DNA of 6,130 nucleotides. It comes from Sulfurimonas sp. (GTDB taxonomy: Bacteria > Campylobacterota > Campylobacteria > Campylobacterales > Sulfurimonadaceae). The DNA lies in the NCBI GenBank assembly GCA_021107375.1, contig JAIOSY010000216.1, positions 1 to 6,130 on the forward strand, in the 5' to 3' direction. The position numbers and the translations under genes were made by a program. Shown in pieces: positions 1 through 6,130 of this stretch. The notes beneath the pieces were generated by a model, which saw only the letters and a program-made list of their open reading frames with translations, searched no databases and was not told the DNA's origin. Numbering within the stretch: the first letter of the stretch is position 1; every line of letters starts with the position of its first letter.

Positions 1-1
1 T

Positions 2-445
2 CCAAATCCTACTGGAGCAGTTGGGGTATCAGAGGCACTAAAAAGAGATGACATCATAAATCTTCCAGGGTGTCCAACAAATCCGACAAATATTGTAGGG
101 ACTTTACTCTCATATATTATGTTTGAAGAGTTACCTGCACTTGATAAGTTTAACCGTCCACTTTGGGCTTATGAGGGGAGAGTTCACGATAATTGTGAAC
201 GAAGAGGTCATTATGAACTTGGAGAGTTTGTTAAAGAGTGGGGAGATGAGGGTGCTAAAAAAGGTTATTGTCTTTTTGAGATGGGATGTAAAGGTCCTTA
301 TGCAAATGTAAACTGCCCGACGATGAAATTTAACTCATCAACTAGTTGGCCCGTTCAAGCTGGACATGGTTGTATGGCTTGTACTGAGATGGGGTTTGTA
401 GATAAGTTTGCAAATGAGAGAAAGTATGAAGAGGGAGATAGTTAG
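2..445 (+). CDS. hydA: [NiFe]-hydrogenase small subunit, group 1 type (5'-truncated by window edge)
   Basis: This is the C-terminal 147 residues of the electron-transfer subunit of a [NiFe] hydrogenase. It carries electrons from the Ni-Fe site of the large subunit through three Fe-S clusters. The reading frame is open to the left edge, so the N-terminus (first proximal-cluster cysteines, any Tat signal) is not visible. In fragment numbering, the family pattern NPTGAVGVSEAL is followed by LPGCP, whose C24 is the last proximal [4Fe-4S] ligand. VHDNC gives H62 and C65, and C90 and C96 in GYCLFEMGCKGP complete the distal [4Fe-4S] site. C105, C124 and C127 with P117 form a standard medial [3Fe-4S] site. 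The protein ends 20 residues after C127 with a charged tail and no hydrophobic helix, unlike membrane-anchored relatives. The stop codon overlaps the convergent kinase gene. The large-subunit gene lies about 1.9 kb further on rather than directly downstream. The family is certain; the symbol follows Campylobacterota usage and is tentative. Confidence 0.95.
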   Translation, partial: PNPTGAVGVSEALKRDDIINLPGCPTNPTNIVGTLLSYIMFEELPALDKFNRPLWAYEGRVHDNCERRGHYELGEFVKEWGDEGAKKGYCLFEMGCKGPYANVNCPTMKFNSSTSWPVQAGHGCMACTEMGFVDKFANERKYEEGDS

Positions 446-475
446 TAAAAGTATTTTTTAAAAACTTTTACTAAC
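441..475. terminator. Perfect 12-bp inverted repeat spanning both convergent stop codons
   Basis: GTTAGTAAAAGT (441-452) is the exact reverse complement of ACTTTTACTAAC (464-475), with an 11-base AT-only loop. The arms contain the stop codons of the small-subunit gene (443-445) and the kinase gene (442-444 on the - strand), and the whole element also encodes the last kinase residues. Its place at a convergent junction suggests a bidirectional transcription stop or mRNA 3'-end stabiliser. It is not a textbook intrinsic terminator: the stem is AT-rich and the T-run lies in the loop rather than after the stem. The repeat is seen directly; its function is inferred. Confidence 0.55.
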
Positions 476-2175
476 TCATGATTGTCTATAGGTTTAGTTA
501 AATAATCATCAAAACCTTTATCTATATATTTTTGTTTATCCCCACTAACGGCATTTGCAGTCAGGGCGACTATTGGGATGTTTATGTTATTTGTCTTTGA
601 GAACTCTTTTATGTCAAGCATAGCATCAATTCCATTTTTATTAGGCATGTTGATATCCATAAGAACCATATCAAACATACTTTTTTTAAAGATGTTTTCT
701 GCTTCTATACCGTCATTTGCTATAGTTATATCTATATCCATGTCTTCTAAAAGTAGCTTTATTAACATCTGATTTGTCATATTGTCCTCTGCGACAAGAA
801 TACTTTTACCTTTAAAATTTGTCTCAATACTAGTATTAGTATCTTCCAAATTCTTATCAACAGTAATAACTTTTAATTCAAAACTAAAACTACTTCCAAC
901 CCCTAGTTCACTCTCGATATTTAGTTTTGAATCAAATAGATTTAGTAGTTTTGTAACGATAGAAAGACCTAACCCAGTTCCTCCATAGTTCCTAGCAGTG
1001 GAACTATCTGCTTGTGTAAATGCTTTTGTTATATTTGTTATATTCTCTTTAGATATTCCAATCCCTTCATCTTTTACTTCAAAATAAAGAGATGATTTTA
1101 TCTCATCAAAATTTATGATTAACTCTACAGACTTACCAGTTGGTGTAAACTTTAAAGCATTTGAGAGGATATTTGAGAGGATTTGTTTAATTCTTAAGAT
1201 GTCACTTTTAATAACATTTGGTAATTCACAAGAGATAGAGTTAACTAGTTTTACACCTTTTTCAATTGAGTTTTGTTCAAAAAGTAAAATTTGGGAGTTA
1301 AACTCATCTTTTGGACTAAATTCTATCTCTTCTAATTGAAAATTTCCTGATTCGATTTTTGTAATATCTAAAATATCATTTATTATATTTGTTAAAACTT
1401 TTGAAGATTTATTTATAGTAGTTAAATACTCTCTTTTTTTTAAATCATCTTCACCTTTTAAAAGGACTTGAACAAATCCCATAATAGCATTTAAAGGTGT
1501 TCTTATCTCATGTGACATAATAGATAAGAAATCAGATTTAGCTTTATTGGCAATATTTGCTTCTTTTACTTTTTTCTCTAGTTGATTGATGAGGCTTTGA
1601 TTATGATAGGCAAGTATAATATTATTATTTACACTATATGAAATTTTTTTAGATAGTATAAATAAAATAAATATATATAATAATATAGAAGAAGAAAATA
1701 CTAACGAGGCATTAGTCCCTATTATATAAAAGATATAACTAAAAGGCAACATGCCTAAAATGATATATACTTGAAATATTTCAATTTTTGAAGCTAAACT
1801 AATAACAGAACCAGAGATTAAACCAGCTAATAGCAAAATGATTATCATCTGATATTCAACCTCATTGGGTAATATAATAAAAGCACTAACTCCCCATAAA
1901 AAAGCAGTTATAGTTGTTAAAATGAAAAAAATAAAATAATATTTTGAATAATTATTTATCGTGATTTTAGTCTTTTTGTATGAGACTAGTAATAAAATTC
2001 GTAGAACTAATAAAAATATATTAAAAAAAAACCAAATATTTAAATTTATACTATCAACAAGACCATTAAATGTAAAATAAATTATTAATGATAAAGTAAA
2101 TATACCCACCAATCCACTAGGTAAATTCTCATATAGGTAGTCTAGTTTTTTGACCTCAATTTCAAAGTTTACCAT
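442..2175 (-). CDS. Membrane-bound hybrid sensor histidine kinase with C-terminal receiver domain
   Basis: This 577-residue two-component sensor is predicted in the inner membrane. Residues about 20-175 hold six hydrophobic segments (roughly 20-38, 46-65, 79-102, 109-127, 133-153, 158-175) with short loops, so the sensor seems to be within the membrane, with no large periplasmic domain and no PAS domain. A short coiled linker (about 190-213) leads to the HisKA domain with phosphoacceptor H222 in SHEIRTPLNAI. The HATPase domain shows the N box (N339 in SNALKF), G1 DEGIGI (369-374), F box FTQAD (386-390) and G2 GGTGLGL (398-404). The receiver (about 457-575) has acidic pocket E463/D464, phosphoacceptor D507 in LMDINMP, T539 and K561. 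All catalytic residues are intact, so it should be active. There is no HPt domain or partner response regulator in the window, so its output is unknown. The start is supported by AAGG seven bases upstream. It lies inverted between two hydrogenase genes and is divergent from the large-subunit gene; a role in regulating hydrogenase is possible but unproven. Confidence 0.95.
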   Translation of the reverse strand: MVNFEIEVKKLDYLYENLPSGLVGIFTLSLIIYFTFNGLVDSINLNIWFFFNIFLLVLRILLLVSYKKTKITINNYSKYYFIFFILTTITAFLWGVSAFIILPNEVEYQMIIILLLAGLISGSVISLASKIEIFQVYIILGMLPFSYIFYIIGTNASLVFSSSILLYIFILFILSKKISYSVNNNIILAYHNQSLINQLEKKVKEANIANKAKSDFLSIMSHEIRTPLNAIMGFVQVLLKGEDDLKKREYLTTINKSSKVLTNIINDILDITKIESGNFQLEEIEFSPKDEFNSQILLFEQNSIEKGVKLVNSISCELPNVIKSDILRIKQILSNILSNALKFTPTGKSVELIINFDEIKSSLYFEVKDEGIGISKENITNITKAFTQADSSTARNYGGTGLGLSIVTKLLNLFDSKLNIESELGVGSSFSFELKVITVDKNLEDTNTSIETNFKGKSILVAEDNMTNQMLIKLLLEDMDIDITIANDGIEAENIFKKSMFDMVLMDINMPNKNGIDAMLDIKEFSKTNNINIPIVALTANAVSGDKQKYIDKGFDDYLTKPIDNHELVKVFKKYFY

Positions 2176-2182
2176 TTACCTA

Positions 2183-2186
2183 CCTT
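2183..2186 (-). promoter_or_regulatory. Ribosome binding site of the histidine kinase gene
   Basis: Read on the - strand, AAGG ends seven bases before the ATG at 2175. This supports that start codon for the kinase. A second GG lies closer to the ATG but is less well spaced. Confidence 0.6.
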
Positions 2187-2300
2187 TTATATAAAAACAA
2201 GTGGAATTTGTATATTAAAGTATTGTAGCATAAAGTTACCTACTCAACTTAAAGTACATTGATATATGATATTATTATGTGGGTATATATATAAATACAT

Positions 2301-2305
2301 GGAGG
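2301..2305 (+). promoter_or_regulatory. Ribosome binding site that fixes the large-subunit start
   Basis: GGAGG lies six bases before the ATG at 2312, an ideal Shine-Dalgarno position. It rules against the in-frame GTG at 2279, which would add 11 unconserved residues. The protein started at 2312 begins MKKIVIDPITRIEGH, as large subunits of this family usually do. Confidence 0.85.
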
Positions 2306-2311
2306 TGCATA

Positions 2312-3976
2312 ATGAAAAAAATTGTTATTGACCCGATTACAAGAATAGAGGGACATCTTAGAGCTGAAGTTGAAGTAGATGATGATGGATTTGTACAAGA
2401 AGCGTATGTTAGTGGACAGCTTTTTCGTGGGATAGAGATTATTTTAAAAAATCGTGATCCTAGAGATGCAGGACTTTTGGCAGGTCGAATTTGTGGTGTT
2501 TGTACAAATTCACATTTTCGTGCAGCAGTTTCATCTGTTGAGGACGCTTATGCTTTAAAATTGCCTAAAAATGCTGAAATTATCAGAGATTTAATGGCGA
2601 TGGCTCTTTTTATTCAAGACCATGTAGTTCACTTTTACCATCTTCACTCCTTGGATTTTGTAGATATTACATCTGCTTTAAATGCAGATGCAAAACTTAC
2701 TTCTAAAGAAGCACATAAATACCATAAGAAACCTTTTAGAAATTCCCATTCTCACTATGAGGCAGTTTTAGAAAAACTAGGCAACTTTGTAAAGGCTGGA
2801 AAACTGGGACCATTTTCAAATGGGTATTGGGGGCATAGTGATTATAAACTAACTCCTGAACAAAACTTGATTATGATTTCTCATTATTTAGAGGCTTTAA
2901 AATTTCAAACAAATATTAGCAAGGCTGTTGCTATTTTTGGTGGTAAAACACCACATCCTCAAAGTATTGTAGTTGGTGGAATTACAAGTGTTGCTGATAT
3001 GCTAAATCCTCAGAGATTAAATGATTATCTTTTTATCATTAAAGAGGCAAAAGATTTTATAGACCGTGCCTATCTTCCAGATGCTAAACTTTTAGCCATA
3101 GCTTATAGGGATGAGATAAAAGCTGGAATTGGTCGTGCAAATGGTAATTTTATGTCAGTTGGTGGATATGAATTTGATGATAGAAAATTGTTTTGTGATG
3201 GTGTGATTTATAATCATGATTTTAAAAATATAGAAGATTTTGATGAGTCTAAAATAACAGAAGAGATAGACCGTGCTTGGTATAAAGATGAGGCGATAGA
3301 TAATGAGGTTTGCTATACAGATTTAAATGAAGATGGCTCACTGAAAACTGCAAAAAATGATGATAAATACTCATGGATAAAAGCTCCAAGATATGATGGT
3401 AAGGTTATGGAAACTGGACCACTTGCAAGGGTTTTAATAAGTTATAAAAAAGATAATACTCTTATAAAATCTTTTGTAGATGAGTTTTTAAAAGATACCG
3501 ATTTAGAACTGATTGATTTATCTACTTCAGTAGGTAGAAATGGGGCTAGGGCTATCGAGACAGGCTATATTTGTGAATATATTTTTAAACTGGTTTCTCG
3601 TCTTATTCAAAATATAAAATATTATGACACAGATACCTGGGTGAAGTTTGATTTTGATAAATTAAATAAAAATGTAAAAGGTAGAGCATTTTTTGAAGTG
3701 CCTCGTGGAACTTTAAGCCATTTTGTAAATATAAAAGATGCAAAAATTGAAAACTTTTCAGTTATTGCTCCAACAACTTGGAATGCAACTCCAAAAAACT
3801 TTGATGGAGTAAGAGGTGCTTATGAGGAGGCTTTAGTCGGTTTGAAGATAAAAGATACCTCTAAACCACTTGAAGTTTTAAGAGTTTTACACTCTTTTGA
3901 TCCATGTTTGGCATGTGCAGTTCATATGATAGATGCAGGTGGTAAAGAGTTAAGCAGATGCAAAATAAAAGTATAG
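2312..3976 (+). CDS. hydB: [NiFe]-hydrogenase large (catalytic) subunit, group 1 type
   Basis: This 554-residue subunit carries the Ni-Fe(CN)2CO active site that splits or forms H2. The N-terminal motif RIEGH (residues 11-15) includes E13, the conserved glutamate linked to proton transfer. The first nickel motif is RICGVC with C61 and C64, followed by H68. The second is DPCLACAVH with C532 and C535, ending at H538. Both cysteine pairs are complete and neither contains selenocysteine. Group 1 features include HDHVVHFYHLH-like residues near 98-108, the SALNAD stretch, a GYWGH motif, the HYLEAL helix and the METGPLARVL block. The length matches Desulfovibrio-type enzymes. A 16-residue tail (539-554) follows H538, meaning the protein is made as a precursor and matures by proteolysis. 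This argues against a regulatory (HoxC/HupV-type) H2 sensor, which lacks the tail. The gene overlaps the maturation protease gene and is separated from its small-subunit partner by an inverted kinase gene. The family and subgroup level are secure; periplasmic location depends on the unseen small-subunit N-terminus. Confidence 0.97.
   Translation: MKKIVIDPITRIEGHLRAEVEVDDDGFVQEAYVSGQLFRGIEIILKNRDPRDAGLLAGRICGVCTNSHFRAAVSSVEDAYALKLPKNAEIIRDLMAMALFIQDHVVHFYHLHSLDFVDITSALNADAKLTSKEAHKYHKKPFRNSHSHYEAVLEKLGNFVKAGKLGPFSNGYWGHSDYKLTPEQNLIMISHYLEALKFQTNISKAVAIFGGKTPHPQSIVVGGITSVADMLNPQRLNDYLFIIKEAKDFIDRAYLPDAKLLAIAYRDEIKAGIGRANGNFMSVGGYEFDDRKLFCDGVIYNHDFKNIEDFDESKITEEIDRAWYKDEAIDNEVCYTDLNEDGSLKTAKNDDKYSWIKAPRYDGKVMETGPLARVLISYKKDNTLIKSFVDEFLKDTDLELIDLSTSVGRNGARAIETGYICEYIFKLVSRLIQNIKYYDTDTWVKFDFDKLNKNVKGRAFFEVPRGTLSHFVNIKDAKIENFSVIAPTTWNATPKNFDGVRGAYEEALVGLKIKDTSKPLEVLRVLHSFDPCLACAVHMIDAGGKELSRCKIKV
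3926..3973 (+). other. Codons for the cleavable C-terminal tail of the large subunit
   Basis: These codons specify the 16 residues MIDAGGKELSRCKIKV after H538 of DPCLACAVH. In the family, a dedicated endopeptidase cuts after this histidine once nickel is inserted, letting the C-terminus fold over the active site. The cut position here is predicted by homology, not demonstrated. The protease start codon lies inside this stretch. Confidence 0.8.
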
Positions 3977-4479
3977 TTATAGGGATAGGTAACTTACTGT
4001 TTTGTGATGATGGTATAGGTATTATTGCTATAAAATATTTAAAAGAAAATTTTGAGTTTACTCCAGAGCTAGAGCTATTAGATGGAGGTACTTTAGGGTT
4101 CAATCTTGCTGAGTATTTTTTAGAATATGACAATGTTTTTATTATTGATACTATCTCGACTAATGATAAAGCTGGAGAGATATATAAAATCCCATCAGAT
4201 GAGTTACTTGGAAGCGGAGCTTATAAAAAAACAGCTCATGAAGTGGAAGTTGTTCAGATATTAGAGGCATGTGAACTGTATGATAAAAAGGCTGAAGTTA
4301 CAATCTTTGCAATAGTTCCAGAGGATATTCAAAGTGTGAAAATTGGACTTAGTGAAATTTTAAAGAATAAGTTTGATATACTTGTTCAAACTCTAATAAA
4401 AGAGATTGAATTTTTAGGAATTAAAGTTACTGAAAAAGATTATGTTTCACTTCAAAAAGTTATAAAAGAGTTTTTGTAG
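3958..4479 (+). CDS. hydD: Hydrogenase maturation endopeptidase (HyaD/HybD/HupD family)
   Basis: This 173-residue cytoplasmic protease removes the C-terminal tail of the nickel-loaded large subunit. The fold-defining motifs are visible in order: IGIGNLLFCDDGIG (residues 8-21), LDGGTLG (41-47), IIDTI (62-66), AHE (93-95) and VPEDIQSVKIGLS. Compared with E. coli HybD, whose nickel-contacting residues are Glu16, Asp62 and His93, the equivalents are D18, D64 and H94. The first is a conservative Glu-to-Asp change. The length is normal for the family. The ATG at 3958 lies within the end of the large-subunit gene (19-bp overlap, +2 frame), only a weak AAGAG precedes it, and translational coupling is likely. 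Co-expression with the large subunit makes that subunit its obvious substrate. In the Helicobacter and Wolinella type of operon a cytochrome b gene precedes this gene; here none does. Confidence 0.95.
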   Translation: MQNKSIVIGIGNLLFCDDGIGIIAIKYLKENFEFTPELELLDGGTLGFNLAEYFLEYDNVFIIDTISTNDKAGEIYKIPSDELLGSGAYKKTAHEVEVVQILEACELYDKKAEVTIFAIVPEDIQSVKIGLSEILKNKFDILVQTLIKEIEFLGIKVTEKDYVSLQKVIKEFL

Positions 4480-4505
4480 TGGGTATTGTTTAATATTGTG
4501 CATAA
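4480..4505. other. Short convergent spacer between the protease and RND genes
   Basis: These 26 AT-rich bases separate two converging genes. I see no convincing terminator: only about five base pairs could form around AATAT and ATATT, followed by T-rich sequence that belongs to the RND coding end. Confidence 0.4.
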
Positions 4506-6130
4506 CTATATTTTTGTTTTATTTTCATGATGTTTCTTTATATCTGTAAAATTAATTAAAATAGGTGCAATTACTATAGATGCGATAACTGCTACAACTG
4601 TACCAAAAACTAAAGAGATACCAAGTCCACCAAACACACTGTCAGGTATTAAAAACATACTTCCAAGTATTGTACCAATTGCTGTCAATAGTATAGGTTT
4701 TGTTCTTGTTGCCGTTGATGTTGCAATTGCTTCTTTTTTTTCTATACCTTGATTTATTTTAAGTTGTGTAAAATCTATAATTAAAACTGTATTTCTAGCA
4801 TTTATTCCCAATAATGCTACAAAGCCAACTATAGATGTTCCAGTAAAATAAATTCTATGTAAAGAGAATATGTCTACTAAAATATGTCCTGCTATTATCC
4901 CTATAAATGCCAATAAGCTACCAACTAAAACAATTAAAGATAAAGATATGTTTTTATAATAAAATACTAAAAGTGTTAAAATTAATGCAACTGAAATGCT
5001 AAGCATTACAAAAGAATCTTTTAAAATATCTATAGTTATTTGTACTTCACCATCCCAAATAATTTCATACAATTCACCTGTTTTTTTATCTTTTAAGTAA
5101 AGATCAAAATATTTACCTCTTTTAGTTTTAAACATAGAACCATTTGAGACCTCATATTCCTCACTCATTTTATTTTTTGTCATAGAGATTGCTTTACTCC
5201 ACGGGTACATGGGTGAAGCTAGTTTTGTTTCGCAAGATACAAATGTATAATTTTGTAAATCTTTAGAATAGATTGGTGGTTGCGTTAAAGATTCTTTCAC
5301 AAATACAACTTCACTTAAGGCAATCATCCCACCTTGTAAATTCATAAGCTTTAATGATGATAATTTATTGACAATATCCTCTTTTGTCATATTTTTTATT
5401 TTTCTAGTATCATCACTTAATGTTACATATATAGGAATTTGTTCATTTAATCTATCTTCATTTTTATAGGCAATTTGCATCCCTTCAAATGCAATATATA
5501 ATATTTTATTAATTTGCTCCACGCTAAGACCATATCTTACAGCTTTTTCTTTATCTATATGAATAATAAATTTCTCAAATGGTTTACCATTTTTAATTTC
5601 TACATCCGTTAAAGTATCTATTGATTTAAATATATCAGCCACACTATAAGCTATCTCATCTATTTTAGTTTTATCTTTTCCATATATCTCAGCTACTATT
5701 GCACCATAAACAGCAGGTCCAGCAGCTTCTTCTACTATAAATATATCTTTATAGTCACCACAATTTTTAGATATTAAATCTCTTGCATTTTGAACTAAAA
5801 CAAAAGAAGTGATATCTCTATCTTTTACTTTTGAAAGATTTGCAACTATTTGAGCACTATATTCACCACTTCTTAAAGGACTGCTCTTTATTAGTCCAAT
5901 AAAATCAACAGGTGCACCCATACCATAATATGTTTGTAAATTTTGTATTTGAGGAATAGTTTGTAAAATATTTTCTACGCATTGAGTAGCTTTTTTTGTA
6001 TTTTTTATTGTTGTATTTTTTGGTAAATCTATATAAATAGAAAATGAGTTTGAATCTTTAGGTGGCAATATTTTAAAATGAAGTATTCCAAAAGGATAAA
6101 TCATAGCAAAAGACAATACAAGCAAAATAA
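4506..6130 (-). CDS. RND-family efflux permease, C-terminal half (5' end beyond window)
   Basis: This is the C-terminal portion (about 540 residues) of an inner-membrane proton-driven RND transporter; full-length members run to about 1000-1100 residues. The frame stays open through the right edge, so the apparent TTG start at 6125 is not a true start. In fragment numbering, residues 1-18 look like TM7. A large periplasmic porter and docking region spans about 20-370 and contains EEAAGPAVYGAIVAEIYG (132-149), a pattern I associate with an RND subgroup of unassigned substrate. WDGEVQITIDILKD (357-370) leads into TM8 (371-390). TM9 (about 394-415), TM10 (about 429-452, with LLGINARNTVLIIDF), TM11 (about 476-495) and TM12 (about 499-524) follow. 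ATSTATRTKPILLTAIG (468-484) is a typical RND signature. The C-terminus is short and charged. No adaptor (MFP) or outer-membrane channel gene is visible; they would lie beyond the right edge if linked. The substrate (drug, metal or other) cannot be told from this half. It converges on the hydrogenase genes and is probably unrelated to them. Confidence 0.92.
   Translation of the reverse strand, partial: ILLVLSFAMIYPFGILHFKILPPKDSNSFSIYIDLPKNTTIKNTKKATQCVENILQTIPQIQNLQTYYGMGAPVDFIGLIKSSPLRSGEYSAQIVANLSKVKDRDITSFVLVQNARDLISKNCGDYKDIFIVEEAAGPAVYGAIVAEIYGKDKTKIDEIAYSVADIFKSIDTLTDVEIKNGKPFEKFIIHIDKEKAVRYGLSVEQINKILYIAFEGMQIAYKNEDRLNEQIPIYVTLSDDTRKIKNMTKEDIVNKLSSLKLMNLQGGMIALSEVVFVKESLTQPPIYSKDLQNYTFVSCETKLASPMYPWSKAISMTKNKMSEEYEVSNGSMFKTKRGKYFDLYLKDKKTGELYEIIWDGEVQITIDILKDSFVMLSISVALILTLLVFYYKNISLSLIVLVGSLLAFIGIIAGHILVDIFSLHRIYFTGTSIVGFVALLGINARNTVLIIDFTQLKINQGIEKKEAIATSTATRTKPILLTAIGTILGSMFLIPDSVFGGLGISLVFGTVVAVIASIVIAPILINFTDIKKHHENKTKI

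Larger units (their letters stand above)
2176..2311. promoter_or_regulatory. Divergent intergenic region between the kinase and large-subunit genes, with repeated TAAAGT
   Basis: This 136-bp spacer must hold the promoter of the kinase gene (- strand) and, since the small-subunit gene is cut off by the inverted kinase gene, probably that of the large subunit and its protease (+ strand). On the + strand, TATGAT (2265-2270) and TATTAT (2270-2275) are reasonable -10 candidates. No good -35 is seen, which is common in Campylobacterota sigma-70 promoters. TAAAGT occurs three times (2216-2221, 2231-2236, 2250-2255); the first and third copies extend to TTAAAGTA. AAGTT (2233-2237) and AACTT (2246-2250) form a short inverted repeat. 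The motifs are seen directly; promoter and operator roles are inferred. No sigma-54 signature was recognised. Confidence 0.5.

Noticed and set aside
2176..2243. Direct repeat TTACCTAC at 2176-2183 and 2236-2243, possibly a target-site duplication or operator.
   Set aside because: The first copy is the ribosome-binding region of the kinase read in reverse, both copies lie on the same side of the kinase gene, and no mobile element ends accompany them.
2279..2311. In-frame GTG at 2279 as an upstream start of the large subunit (11 extra residues).
   Set aside because: GGAGG at 2301-2305 is ideally placed for the ATG at 2312, and the conserved N-terminus begins there; the extra residues resemble translated promoter DNA.
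2484..2505. Glycine rather than Gln or Glu just before the RICGVC nickel motif of the large subunit.
   Set aside because: As I recall the group 1 signature, several residues including glycine are accepted at this place, so it is not a meaningful deviation.
3861..4133. Open frame of 90 codons on the - strand across the large-subunit/protease junction, and several + strand frames inside the kinase gene.
   Set aside because: They lie opposite well-supported conserved genes, show no recognisable domains and look like shadow frames.
4480..4530. Possible intrinsic terminator after the protease gene, with AATAT/ATATT and T-rich sequence.
   Set aside because: The stem is only about five A-T pairs and the T-rich tract is coding sequence of the RND gene; it is too weak to call.
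4506..6130. RND permease as a truncated pseudogene starting at the TTG at 6125.
   Set aside because: The frame remains open to the window edge and begins within a transmembrane segment, so the missing half is most simply outside the window.

Overview
The window is AT-rich, gene-dense bacterial DNA. It looks chromosomal and most resembles a Campylobacterota (epsilonproteobacterial) genome of the Sulfurimonas/Arcobacter kind. That assignment is an inference from base composition and gene types, because no rRNA or other marker gene is present. There are no tRNA or rRNA genes, CRISPR arrays or insertion sequences, and no stretch over 300 bases lacks a gene.

Layout from left to right: (1) the 3' part of a [NiFe]-hydrogenase small-subunit gene (+ strand, enters from the left edge, stops at 445); (2) a complete hybrid histidine kinase on the - strand (442-2175), which meets the small-subunit gene tail to tail with a 4-bp overlap and a perfect 12-bp inverted repeat; (3) a 136-bp divergent intergenic region with three TAAAGT copies; (4) the complete [NiFe]-hydrogenase large-subunit gene (+, 2312-3976); (5) its HyaD/HybD-type maturation endopeptidase (+, 3958-4479), overlapping the large-subunit gene by 19 bp; (6) the 3' half of an RND efflux permease gene (-, runs off the right edge), convergent with the endopeptidase.

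The two structural subunits are clearly group 1 (uptake, normally periplasmic) [NiFe]-hydrogenase proteins. All Fe-S ligands expected in the visible part of the small subunit are present, as are both CxxC nickel motifs of the large subunit. The large subunit keeps a 16-residue C-terminal tail after the final His, and the adjacent endopeptidase is the obvious candidate to remove it. The main oddity is the arrangement. Small- and large-subunit genes are normally adjacent and co-transcribed, but here a 1.7-kb sensor kinase gene sits between them in reverse orientation, so the large subunit and its protease need their own promoter. The small subunit also ends without a C-terminal membrane helix, and there is no cytochrome b gene between the large-subunit and protease genes. 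The enzyme may therefore be soluble or use another electron partner. The kinase shares its upstream region with the large-subunit gene and is a plausible but unproven regulator of it. The RND gene looks like an unrelated neighbour.
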